A DNA stretch of 64,000 nucleotides from Nymphaea colorata (Eukaryota; Streptophyta; Magnoliopsida; Nymphaeales; Nymphaeaceae), in contig NC_045146.1 in the NCBI RefSeq assembly GCF_008831285.2, forward strand, positions 20,785,289-20,849,288. The letters are read 5' to 3'. This document shows positions 11,366 to 23,362 of the stretch, in pieces; the stretch's first letter is position 1, and the number at the start of each line of letters is the position of its first letter. Below the pieces are notes generated by a model, which saw only the letters and a program-made list of their open reading frames with translations, was not told the origin of the DNA and did no database searches. A program made the position numbers and the translations under genes.

Positions 11366-13135
11366 ACACCTTTTCCTTTAATTGTTTCTTTTGTTGAACA
11401 TGTCGTTTTACTTTGCTGGTGTGAATAGCTTCTACTCTAGGCCTAGGGCAATCTTTATGGTCAATATCTGATAACAGAATTTCGTGTTTTCAGGCATGAA
11501 TTTCTCAAGGTCGACCCTCGTAGAGGAACATGTACTCCGGTTTCATGCTTTGCAAGGACGACAGACTTAAACATTCTCCATTTAATGGATACTTCATTTG
11601 ACTTTTTGGTCTGTTTTTGTTGAATTGAACCGCCAAAATCTCTTGATTTGGTTGGGAATAGAAAATTTACTGCCTTGGAACTTTGCTCAATAGTTTGTTG
11701 CATGGTCGTCTTTCTGTAGGGCTGCGGCATTTACTATTTTATTAACTCAGGTCATCTTCTTTCTTCACTCTCTTATTCCCAAATTAACAATTCGTTTGGT
11801 GGCGTCAAAGTTTCTGCCTTGAGACGATTAACAGTGTTATGATGGTTTTCCTGCTACAATTTGGCTGCCCAACTCAGGTTCGGGAACTTTCAGTTGTTAC
11901 CTGAACAAAATGGTTCGCACTTCTCCAAAATTTGAAACCGAGAAGCCAAGTTTCTGCACAACTGAAGTTTTACGTGACCAAGGTGGGCGTTCAAGTATCC
12001 TCTTAGTTCTTGCCATGCTAACCCTTTCAACATGAATAGATTCTTCTTACCATGCTAACCCTTTCAACATGAATAGATTCTTCTTAGTTAGACATGGACT
12101 AGGATACGGTCAAGGCATTACATGTCAGGGCCTTACTGAGTCACCTTAGTATATGGATTCTCAATCAAAACGATGATGATCTTCTCATATGGTTGATTTA
12201 GAAATCAGATCAAGCAATTTTGATACTAAACCAAAATGTGACTGGATGACTAGATTTTAGCAATTGGTTTGCCTCCAAGGCATGTTGGTAGTTCCAAGGG
12301 GCATAATATTTTAGCTGGTTGGACTGCTAAGTTGGTGAAAGTTTGGTTGTCAGTGATCGTCATTTTTTTAGAGTATGAACACTGCATGCTCCTACCCAGG
12401 TTTTGTAACCATCAGAGGAAGGAGAATGAGAAAAGGGTTTCGGCCTCTTATAATTATCTCTCCCATCCGAATACATATGGATATCGATATGGATTCACTA
12501 AACCTCCCATCCACGCGCTTCAATTTAAGGTTTGACATGTTTTTTGGTCCATTCCAGTTTTACCCGATATGTATTTGAATATGTAGTCAGGAACTTTGTT
12601 CAATTAATTTTTATGTGTAAACGATTAGTCCTAGCCTATTTCACTGGATTCGATATACGTGTATCTCTGCTCTTTCGGGTTTAGGGTCAGGTTTCGGTGC
12701 GGGTTTCATCCTTATTTATTTGCTTAAAGACGGAACTTGTGGCGTCGAAAAGCATAAGGATGGTGTGGTAAGTTCGGGTCGATGTCCACCAACACCACGT
12801 TCCTGCCGGTTCGGACCTCCACCAAGACCAGCCACAGCCAGGCCCAGGGGCATCGCCGAGTCGTCTATTTACTCGAAGACACTGAACCGTGCCGGAGTCT
12901 TGAATCGTCTCCGAGACCATTAAAAACCCTAGGCTAATAGTTTCTCTCCTCTCCCGCAGGCGTGTCGCCCATTCTGCATTTTTGCCTAGGAGACTCTTCG
13001 CCTGCCTTCTTTCTGGTATGCCCTCCTGAACCGTAGTGTTTTCAATATTGCAGTTTGTCTTGTACGTTTTCAATTTCTTAACTTCCTGTGTTTTTCTTCG
13101 GGAATTGCTTTGAACAGAGGCTTGATTCGTTTACA
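11366..13135. other. SR gene 3' flank and P1 gene 5' flank
   Basis: The first part should contain the SR 3' untranslated region. The last 400 bases are the P1 promoter and leader; the segment from about 12,760 to 13,070 is copied at 46,970-47,240. A perfect tandem duplication lies at 12013-12086. No other gene is supported. Confidence 0.6.
12013..12086. repeat. Perfect 37-bp tandem duplication
   Basis: The 37-bp unit beginning CCATGCTAACCCTTTCAAC occurs at 12013-12049 and again, without change, at 12050-12086. The identity implies a recent duplication. Confidence 0.95.
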
Positions 13136-15256
13136 ATGGCTGCCGGCGAGCTTGCTTGCACCTATGCTTCTTTGATCCTCCATGATGATGGCATTCCCAT
13201 CACTGTACGCCCTCAATCTCACTTCCTCGTGTCTTGTTCTCTTTGTCTCTTCGTTCGGTTCCCTCGTCATCTGCCAATGATTTTGCTTTCTTTTGCCTTC
13301 TTGTTCCATTTCCTGTTGTCTTTACTTTCTTTGATAATTATTGGTGAGATTTGGACCTTATTAATGAGATCTGATGGGTAATAGGGATGCTTGATTGTTC
13401 CTTGTTTAGGATGGTTTTTTAGAATGAGCCTCTCTCTCTTTCGGTCTCGTTTCTGGGAGTTATTTGCTGAACAACCTACTGGTTTTGTGTGTGTGTGTGT
13501 GTGTGGTTTCATCTTTTTCAATGGTTACATCTGCGCAACGGCCAAGGCAATTTATTTTATGACTAAGATCTGCTCCTTTTGTTGGCTTTCTCTGATAATG
13601 CTCTCTGAATCTGGATAACTGGGTTTAACTAGCTCCTTAAACGACTTCTCAAACAAATGGTTGAAGCTTGTTTTTCTGGTTCAACTGAAGATATCAGTTA
13701 AAACTCTCACGTAGAATCGAGTTTTCACAGTTAATGTGAAACCCTTTAAGCTTGCATATGGACGTTCTGTTTTATCTTTAGTTGTTGTGTTGGTATTGGT
13801 TTTAGTAAATCCATGTTTATTTTAGTCCTCTTTGATAGTTCACTGGACTAAATTGAAAATAATCAGAATATTACTGATATGTTTGTCTATAGTTCTAAGT
13901 GTTGACTTGTGCTTTTCATGTAATAATGCATATCATTGTTAGAAGCAGATTATGAAAAGCCATATTATGTGATCATTACCTGGCAAAGTAGGTGTATAGC
14001 AAACTAATGATGTCAAAACAAGTGATAGATGGAATGCTTGAATAAGGTTCCCTCTAGTTGGTTCGTCTCCCCTTTGAGGATGGTTGGCATATGCTCCCTT
14101 TACGAGAATATTGTGCTTCGTGCCTGTACTATCACACAGAGAAGAAACTATACCAGGGAATAGGATTTTTAACATAGTTGAAGACCTAGGTTGTGGACTC
14201 ATAAAACTAAAAGCCAGTAACACATCATTGTTGCAGTTGTACGTATATATGCGTTGCATTTTATTTTTCAATCCTTGTTTTCTTTTAAAATAAGTGCGAA
14301 ACAAGCCGATGCAGTTCCTGCGCAAAACTTTTGATGGGTATGATAGGAAGGAATATGGCGCCAATGTCTACCTACCAAAAACTTTCGGCCAGGATAAGGT
14401 TTTGCCTGTCTAGTACATGAACTTATAGAATTATCTTGTGAAATATTACATCATCATATTAAGACCTCAAATTTTAATCGATCAAGTGAATTAGACCTGT
14501 CAAAGCAAACCTCTATAACCTTTCACGACCGACTTCTGTTTCCTGATTTGGCAGTTTAGATATTGTCCATTAGTTGGGCATAGTAAATCATGATTAAATT
14601 TCTCTGAAGGAAATGTAAGGCTGAAACGTAAGGGTTCATTTTCCAGTGGTGAACCTATTTTTTCATACTTATTTTTAATTTACATAACGACATGGTTTCA
14701 AATAAAAAATTTTGATTGTTAGATTGTATGCAATGTTTCTCGTTGTCTTTGTGTGCAATTGTGGGGGGTGTTCTGTCTCTTTAACGAGCTGTTAATGAAC
14801 TTATTGACAGGCAGAGAAGATTTCGACATTGGTGAAATCAGCTAATGTTTCAGTTGAATCTTACTGGCCCAGTTTGTTTGCGAAGTTGTTGGAGAAGCGG
14901 AACGTTGAGGATCTTATCTTGAGTGTTGGATCGGGTTTGTAGCTTCTTGTGTTTTTCATCGTGTTTCTTCTTTGATTTTCTTTATTACATTGTTTTGTTG
15001 AGTTCCTATTTGCTCTACAGGTGGAGGTGGTGGACCTGTGGCAGTATCTGCTCCTGTTGCTGGTGCTAATGCAACATCTCAGGCTGCTGCTCCTGCTGCT
15101 GAGGAAAAGAAGGTATTTATTCAAGCATTTGCCATATCGTTGGCTGTTTTCCAAAAGAAATTTTGGCTTGCTTGTACTGAATTTTCCTTCTCTTCATTGT
15201 AGGAGGAACCAAAGGAAGAGAGCGATGACGATATGGGATTCAGCTTATTTGATTAG
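13136..15256 (+). CDS. RPP1: 60S acidic ribosomal protein P1
   Basis: A stalk protein of the large ribosomal subunit that, with P2 and P0, recruits elongation factors. Four exons (13136-13204, 14811-14934, 15021-15112, 15203-15256) join in frame to 112 residues, the usual P1 length. The N-terminus [19 protein letters not shown] and the helical dimerisation part ([16 protein letters not shown], then [12 protein letters not shown]) match P1, not P2. A Gly/Ala-rich hinge follows, then the acidic tail ending [11 protein letters not shown], the conserved stalk C-terminus. Intron 1 is 1.6 kb and contains a (GT)n microsatellite near 13,485-13,505. The promoter, exon 1 and part of intron 1 are partly duplicated at 44.4-45.0 kb and 46.97-47.24 kb; only this copy is complete. 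Confidence 0.96.
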
Positions 15257-16363
15257 TTTCTCTCACGTAACTTAGATTGTTCTGTTCTTGCTTTTTTGCT
15301 AAATTGCACAATTTTGACAGCGTCGCACCTTTAAGAAATGATTTTAAGCTGCTGATTCTTTAAGAAATTTAACTTGTTCATTTTTTTTCTTCCGTTGCCT
15401 CTGGAGGTTCGCTGATCACCTTTACACTAAGAATTGTTGGCAACGAACATGGCATACCTTTTGGTTAAGACGGACTCGTTGGTTATAATATGGGATTTTA
15501 ATCACTGTGCTTATTTGCTGCTCAGTTTCCCAACTTTAAGGCTTGATTCTTGGCGAATACGATGTTTCAATGAGAAGATGTTTCTTTTACCAGTGTCTTG
15601 ACATTGCATCAGCAATCGCATGACTCCCGAATTGATCTGTGATTTTCACGTAAAAAAGTTCTCTGAACCCGCGAACAATTGTTTCTTACATCATCGCAAA
15701 CACTTATGTGCGGCGTCCTCTTGCACCTGGAGATGCTCGTCCCTATATGTCCATAACTTCGCGATCTCTTTAAAGTTTAAATTCACCGAGCTTGCTTGGC
15801 GGACTGCAATGGAAGCACACGGTACCCTCCGAAATGGGGCAGTTTACCGGACCTCTCCCCTGAAGACTTCCCAAAGGGCAAATGAATTTTCAGATGTTCA
15901 ACCAGCCCGCCATTCATTAACAGGGTTAGTGGCAGGCGAGGCTCAAATGCGGTGACAGGCCGCGTTCATTGAGCAAGTTCAAATATAGCTCGGAGGTTCC
16001 CACACCACGAGCAAGTAGAAGCAATTGAAAGAACTTAGACCCATCTAATATCTATATTCATTCCCGTGGCAACATTAACCCGGATATACATGTATTGCAA
16101 AAGAACCAGAATAGGCTCCATGTTCAGATGGCAACTTGGTCCGCTACATCTTTGCGCTAGAGGAGGCAGATGCGAAAGAACAACTAGAATAGGATACCAA
16201 GATACAGGCATTAACCCGGATATACATGCATAGAGAAGCTGATACCGACACCTTTGCAGCCTACTTTAGCGAGACAAGGCAGTACTACTACTATTATTTC
16301 CAAGGGAAGTTTCAATTAGCAGCCATCAGTTAGTAGATTCCGAAGGAACAAGGATCCACTTGT
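15257..16363. other. Convergent intergenic region, P1 and GBSS 3' flanks
   Basis: This holds the 3' ends of two convergent genes. A short direct repeat (CATTAACCCGGATATACATG) occurs near 16,072 and again near 16,209, inside the likely GBSS 3' untranslated region. I see no further gene. Confidence 0.6.
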
Positions 16364-19300
16364 TCAAGGAGTGGCAACATTATGCTTGGCGAGGGGTTCG
16401 ATCTCCTCCCCTTCGAATCCAGGCTCACTGCCTGCAACCTGAAGACTCAGCAACGTGTCTTCCCATACCTTCGCAGGGCCCTTCCATGAAAAGTCTTGGG
16501 CCATGCAGTTCTTGATCATCTCCTTATGAGCAGGTGTTCCATAAACAGCCAGTGCTCTCTTCACTGTGGCTACAACTGCCTTCACGTCCGCTGGATCGAC
16601 AGCATCACACTGAACGGACAAAGAAAGAAAGACAATTAAACAGTGCGGGGATAGAGAGGAACCCCAAAGAGGAATTTCGAAAACAAAAGCAGATGCATAC
16701 CTCCACGTTGAAGTCACCCATCTGAAATCCAGTAAACCCGTCCTTAACTGTGTCGGCCAGTCCACCGGTAGTGGTGACAAGACATGGCTGAAATTCATGA
16801 AAAGTAACATTAGTGTCTCACAGCCTAATAGTGTCTCGCAGCCTATGAACAAGTAAACTCATCGACAAACCATATACCCTAAAACGGTTCATAATTGGGG
16901 TCACAGTTTTGAGCTATTGCATGAAATATTATGTCCCGCACCCTGAGCATATAAATGCACCGGAAAGTACACAGATATGCACATGCCTTTTGTCTTCATG
17001 CAAATATGGGATGACATTAAACCGCCACTCACAAGCGTAACCAGATTAGAACATAAGGTTGCATTGTAAACAAGCCTGCTGAAATATGAAATCTAGCAAA
17101 AAGCTATGAGCATACCGTTCCATATGGCATTGCTTGTAGCTGGACAAGCCCACAAGGTTCAAATCTACTGGGAATCAAGATAAAGTCTGCCCCCGCCATT
17201 ATCTTATGGGCAAGAGGTACATTAAATTTAGCTACTCCCCTGGCCTTATCTGGGTACAAAACTTCCAACTCTTCAAGCTGCTTCTCCATGTGCTTTTTCC
17301 CCGTTCCCTGCATAAACATGTTCCCAATGTAACCATTTGCAGGGACCAAGTTTCATAGAAAAGTGTGACTACTGTTGGCGCAAGTAAATGAAATGCAAAA
17401 GAATCCTATGTAACTTCAATTAGCACTTTTTTTCTTTTGAAAGTTTAGCTGGATTACGTACAAGAGCAATTAATTGAATGTTCTCCCCAATAAACTCAGG
17501 CACAGCAGCCGCTAGGATATCAGAACCTTTCTGCTCTTCAAGCCTACCAACGAAGGCAAATAATGGGACGTTCCTGTCCACAGGCAGCCCAACTGCTGCT
17601 TGAAGTGCTTCTTTCAGAATAGGCTTGGCCTTGGACACCTGCAGAATTGATGTCAGTCCTGCATACCAATTTTGCTGTGATATCTGAAGAACGATAGCTT
17701 TGTAGATGCAAACTCACAGTTGTATCGTCATAGTTTAAGTCGATATATTTGTCCATTCTCGGATTCCATTCGATTGCATCCATCCCGTTAACTATCCCTA
17801 GTAACTTAACTGTCCGAAGGATGTGGTCCAGTTCCACTCCTTTGGCTGCCCCAGATATAATTTCGAGCGCATAGTATGGACTCACTGTCAGAACGATGTC
17901 CGATTCCAATATTCCAGCCTTCATCCAATTAATTTTCCTGCCTACCACAGGCTTCTTATAGCTGCACAAACAATAGAGCAGGGTTAGAAATTTAACGCCG
18001 TAATCTATAAGCACATCTAGAGCACGCAAAATCAGAGGCCAATAAAATCTTACCCATCCATGAAGTCAAAGGAACTTCTGAAGTGATCTGGAAGATTTAA
18101 AAGCCGGAAGTCTGCAAATGCAAACCTACCTTGGTAGGCCATATTATGGATGCAAAATGCAACCTGTTATTGCAACAGGGTTCAAAAAGAATCAGAAAGA
18201 GAACATGTAACACTAAAATCAATTTGGCTTTGACTGCAGCTAGTTACCTTTGCATTTGTATACATCCCTTTTGATTGATACACACTTTTCAAGTAGCATG
18301 GAAGCAGAGCAGTGTGCCAGTCATTGGCAACAAAAACAACATCCTCTCCTGCTTGCAGCAAATGCAAAGGGTTAATGACAACATCGCTTATTGCATTTTC
18401 ATGGATAGAAGGATCAAAATGCCTAAATTGAAATTTTACCATAAGGACCAGAGAAATATTTGTTAGTCAGATTGAGTATTCTTGGGGCTTCAAGAGCTGC
18501 CTGCACACCAAGGAAAGAACTTTATTATGGGTGGCTATAGCATATACTAGTGATAACTGTAGGACGATACAGTAAACAACAGATATTGTCAGAAGGAGAT
18601 TATACTACATCGCAAAGTAACATGAAACAAACCAAAAAATTAAGAATCAGCAAAAAGGAAAATAGAATACAAAGTAACAAATATTTATTTAGTTTTAAAG
18701 CAAAAAGCAGAAATGGGTTCCATAATTTTCTTTCATGAATAACAAGAACTCTCCTCACCAGGCACAACAGGCTAAATCTTAGCTGGTTGTCCTTGTAATC
18801 TTCTCCTGTCTTCGGGCCATATATCTTGCCACTAGTTTTTCCCCATACCTAGATGTCATTGATTAAAGAATCAACTGAAGAATTTGAGCTAGTCATATAA
18901 CATCAATCTGGATCTACAGCTAAGTTTACAAGAAGAGTTTAATAGACCTTCTCCAGGAACATAGGGTGATCAACAAAAATACGATCAACTCCTCTCTTGT
19001 AGCAATGGAAGAACCTCACAGTTTCAATTCTGTCACCGACCTTCAACTGCAAATAGGTAGATTGTTATTATCACATGCAACTCATTATCAATGTAATGCA
19101 GTTGAACCAGAAAAAACATCTGTAGTGATGGAAAGTATGCAATATATTCAAGAATTCCATAAGTACCTCAACCAGCACACTAGTGTCCCATCCATCTCTG
19201 TACTGATCATAACGCGGCGCGACTGTCATGACGCGGTTGCCTCTAGCCTGTACACAAACCAACCAAAACAACCGTTCAGGTGATAGCAATTTGACAGGTA

Positions 19301-19853
19301 CCCTTCAAATGAAAAAGAAATTGTTATGTGCATATAACAAAACTCAAATAAGAGCTAACCAAATAGTGAGAAATGCTATGTATGATAAAAATGACTTAAG
19401 GTCAGATTGCAGGCTTACAGCCAGGGCTGGAGGAAGTCCAGAGAGCACATCACCAAGCCCTCCGGTTTTACTCCATGGACCCACTTCAGCAGTGACCAAT
19501 ACAACAGTCATCCCTGACTTGTTGCACTCGATCGCCCCATCGGTCCTCACAACCTCTTGCTTAAAACCTGTTCTCTCAGACTGGTTGGACATTGCTTTGG
19601 CGCCATTGGTCCTCACACCCTCCTGCTTAAACCCTGTTCTGGCAGCATGGTTGGAAATTGCTTTGGTGCATGCTAGCGAATCAGCTATACTTGAAGATCT
19701 CAATCCGTTGTATGACTTGAGTTGGTGATTTTGAAGAAGGGATCTGCGAACAGCAACATTGTTTGCAAATGGCACTGTCTCAGAGTCACAGGCCCCGCTG
19801 GATATAAAGTGAGATGCGCCTGATACCAAGTGGGTGGCATTCAATGTGGCCAT
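16364..19853 (-). CDS. GBSS1: Granule-bound starch synthase I (Waxy)
   Basis: A plastid GT5 glycosyltransferase that extends amylose from ADP-glucose inside starch granules. Twelve coding exons join in frame: 19419-19853, 19167-19247, 18948-19046, 18759-18848, 18440-18500, 18248-18348, 18054-18163, 17718-17961, 17462-17638, 17116-17307, 16701-16787, 16364-16609. The product is 640 residues, about 25-30 longer than usual. The first ~110 residues form a Ser/Thr/Asn-rich transit region. The ADP-glucose-binding KTGGL is at residue 129 ([10 protein letters not shown]). Other landmarks: [61 protein letters not shown] and the second glycine-rich motif TTTGGL. All landmarks and splice sites are intact, so it should be functional. 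The extra length is mainly a tandem 22-residue duplication before the catalytic domain. A non-coding leader exon and intron lie upstream. Confidence 0.97.
19530..19661 (-). repeat. In-frame 66-bp tandem duplication in GBSS exon 1
   Basis: Residues 65-86 ([16 protein letters not shown]...) and 87-108 ([16 protein letters not shown]...) are two copies of a 22-residue unit. They lie between the transit region and the conserved [16 protein letters not shown] start of the catalytic domain. About 15 of 22 positions agree, so the duplication is not very recent and has kept frame. Confidence 0.9.
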
Positions 19854-19948
19854 TGCAGTTTCCTAGCGAACACAGTAGAAAAAAATCAACAGTTAAACTC
19901 TTAATCAACTAAGCTGCCGAAATCAGCAATGCACAAAGAAAAAAAAAA

Positions 19949-20027
<79 letters not shown>

Positions 20028-21016
20028 AGAATCAGCTAGCTTTCAAAAATTCAGTAGAAATTACATGATTCACAAACTAGCTAACGATCGATCAATCAGT
20101 AACCCTTTTGCCCTTCCGAAAAGAAACTTGAATAAATGACTATTTTATATGTACTATCAACTCAGATCAGTCAAGAATTCAAAATTATGGTAATCAAACA
20201 CGCTCTAGACAAGAAAACAACGGGACCGGAAAACACTACCTATAGCTGACAAGAGCTGTATCCCCTTTCCATCTAATTCACAGAAACCTGGTCTACAGCC
20301 CTTCAAATCTTACAAAGAAAAATCATTACTATAATCTTCCCATTCATCCAACCAGAGAGAAGGTGACCCAGTAATTACAACTCCTGAAAGAACACAAGGA
20401 TCAACCAGAAACATTCCTATGCATGGGCGTGGTTATATCATCTATCGCCATCCGCCTGGCTTCCAAGACTACATGATTCATGAATACAAGGACAGCCTAT
20501 ATCGTGTTTTCTCTCTCCCGTTGCCAAGGAATCTGCAAACGAGACTCCTAACAAAATCCACCTATCTTCGTAGTCGCAGCAACCCAACCATGCACGGGCC
20601 ACTCGCTAAAGCTTCTTGAGCACCCTTCAACACAGTGACAACCACAAAGAAACTAATGAAAAAAAGGATCAAAACACCAAGCCGCTTTTTCCTTTTTATC
20701 GAGCTTTTACGGAGACCCTCAAAATCAGAAAACGAAAACCTTTTCTTCCCAAAATGAAGCAAATCCTCCTAAAACACATGAAACTATCTCAGCCATCCGA
20801 ACATTTTATCAACAAAGGCAAAATGATTCCATACCACGGAAAAAAAAAATCGAAAGCGAGAAACTAATAAACCTATCAAAATCTACTTCAGATTCAGGAA
20901 ATGATGAACAGCATCCTTACGAAAAATCTCACAGTCCACAACTCACTCACCAGACAAGATCAAACGCACAAACCAGACTAAGCAGCAACTATATAGCATC
21001 AGAATGGATCCCTTAC
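19854..21016 (-). other. GBSS leader intron
   Basis: On the minus strand the leader exon ends with AGGAG followed by GTAAGG (donor at 21016-21011), and an acceptor lies just upstream of the start codon (CGCTAG before GAAACTGCAATGG). This gives a leader intron of about 1.15 kb. A leader intron in this position is known from Waxy genes such as rice Wx, where its donor site affects expression. The donor here looks intact. The intron contains a long (AT)n tract. Confidence 0.75.
19951..20024. repeat. (AT)37 microsatellite in the GBSS leader intron
   Basis: An uninterrupted AT dinucleotide run of about 74 bp directly after an A-rich stretch. It should be length-variable, and it can fold on itself in the pre-mRNA. 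Confidence 0.98.
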
Positions 21017-23362
21017 CTCCTCTGTTCTTCCCGAAAACTGGCCAAAGGAAGAAGCGGAGATGGAAGGCCCGCTCTGCGCCTCCCACTGCCAGAAGCGTGA
21101 ATTATGAGAGAAGTGAAGTGATGGGCAGAGCGGTGGTGGCCGTCAATGCAGTGGGTGCTCTACTATTTGTAGGAACTTGCTACGTCGTCGTTTTCCCGAG
21201 GGCAGGACGTCCACGTGGCAAGCAGTTGGTGGCTCTCCTCGGGGGATGCGAATCGCCGGGCCCTCGATCGTAGGAGTTCCGAATCGCGAGAGCGGAGAGG
21301 AGAGGAGGTTCTGAGAAGGGAACTGGACTGTGGGGCCGAGAAGCGAGAACCACCGCATCGAATATGCGGACCATGAACACGAGCACCACAGGGTTAAGTC
21401 ACGTGAGAGCTGCTTCGATGACAGCAACGGCGATCTTTTTCGTGACACCATTCTACGGTTCTAATGCAACTTCACTCCCGTCCGCGCAACAGAGGCAGTA
21501 AAAGAGTGGATGCATTATGCATACTAATTTGATCTTTTAACCTTTTGGAGAAACATTAATATCTTAATTGCATTAGCAAGTTAAATATTTTTTTCCTATT
21601 AAATATGTTCAGCAGCGATTCTATCATGAAGTCTTGAGCTAGTGTTAAAGTATCGATGTATGGTAATAATTCGAATTCTTATGTATGCTTGGCAACGCTG
21701 AAGATTAAGAACATGGTGTGAGGGTTGTGGCATTGGATCCAACGATCTATCGGCTATAAAAGTTGGTGCATGTTGCATTTGGTTGGAACTTGAACAAGGA
21801 AGAGGACAACGATTCTTAAGTTTGCAAAGTTTATTTTCAAACTAGAAAATTATTCATAAATGTAAATAACAAATGAGTACATGTGATTAACAGTGTTCTT
21901 GTGTAAAGCTCCCTTTTCTGGGGATTGGCGCCTCTGAAACTGTTTCTCTCTCTCTCTTACTTTATTGGGTCAATTATTAAATGAAGCCAAACGTCACTAA
22001 CATCCAAAGAAGAAGGGGTTTGGTAGGGTTGGTGTGCAGTCAGAATTGATAGCATTATTGTTTTCAAAATGTACCAGGCAGTAGTGGATACATTGAAACC
22101 CTGCTGTCACAGGTGTCTTTGGTTCCAAAAATATCGGACCCGGATGGCAATGAGATCTGAACACTTCATGATACCCTTTAAGCGATGTGATGGTTGGGGT
22201 TTGGATCCAACAGCTCTGATGAACCATTTGCTCAGCTAAATGTCCTTCAAGTAAACGTTTACATCTACATATTCTACTTAGTAAAAACGCTTGATGTCAA
22301 ATACAAAATTCTTATCTGGGTTTTAGCCATATCATTTGGAGATGAATTGGATCCATGATCTATAATAGAAAAATTCTATGGCAACACACACTCGCATTTG
22401 AGACACATGCAAGACGCATGTTAAACTTGATCATAAGTGTGACAATCCCAGAGAGCTGGTAACAATGCATAGCGACGTGCCATAGACAAGAAAGTGATGA
22501 AAAACATTGAGCGGCCAAAGCTTAAAGGGTTTATATAAAAGGAAACAAGAGGAAACAACAAATTTTTTTTATTGATTTGCTGAAATCCTACCTTTCCTGC
22601 TAAATTTTCTAAGTTCTCCATTTAATTCACTTGAAAAAGAATGTAGCATTGAAATACATGGATCAAGCAGAGCCACAGGCAGACGAGGAGGCACAGACCT
22701 CCTCCTACTTGCCAAAATATTTTTCGGACACCATATAAAATTGTTTTTTTTTTTTACATCTCATTTAAAAGTTTACATATGTATTTTATAGAATATGCAC
22801 TTCCTGACTTGAAATTTCTTGCTCCGAAGTCAATCTGAGGAAGGTGGCTCGATTGTAGTGTAGCAGCCGACCTACAATCATTCCCAATCTGACGTGATAA
22901 TCACGAGCAAAACACAGTGGCAAAATATCTAGCTACGATGGGGAGATGCCAGATGGATGGGCCAGGTCCGGTGCTCAACCTCAGAAATGGGTGGCTTGAG
23001 CTGAGCGCCACCAGTTCCATGCATTTGAATTTTATGTGTCAACAACAGATCCACAGTTTTTTTTTTTTTTTTTTTTTCATTTTCCGAAGTTGGGAAGTTG
23101 GCTTGGACCTTTAGCTGGTCTTTCCTGGCCTCTATCTCAAGTTGGAACTTTGTCCAATCCCTGACTCATTCTCTTGGCTACGATGCATTCTCGATCTTCA
23201 GTGGTGCACAGAACTTGAAACGACCACTTGATCCCCTGTTCTGGTGGACTACCCAAGTCCTCTTTCTTTTCTATGAAACACTCCCCGTGCTCTCGGGTTA
23301 CTGCTCCGGGAGTTAACTGAAGAACTACTCAACTACTCCATCCAAACGCCGTTAATAACAAG
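21017..23362. other. GBSS promoter and intergenic region
   Basis: About 21,017 to 21,130 is the likely GBSS leader exon, with the promoter beyond it. The rest is AT-rich intergenic sequence with a poly-T run of about 20 near 23,058. No gene is supported. Confidence 0.5.

Noticed and set aside
13267-13521. Minus-strand frame with His-Thr repeats
   Set aside because: Produced by the GT microsatellite in P1 intron 1.
22421-22621. Small minus-strand open frame
   Set aside because: AT-rich intergenic sequence, no recognisable motif, no splice context.
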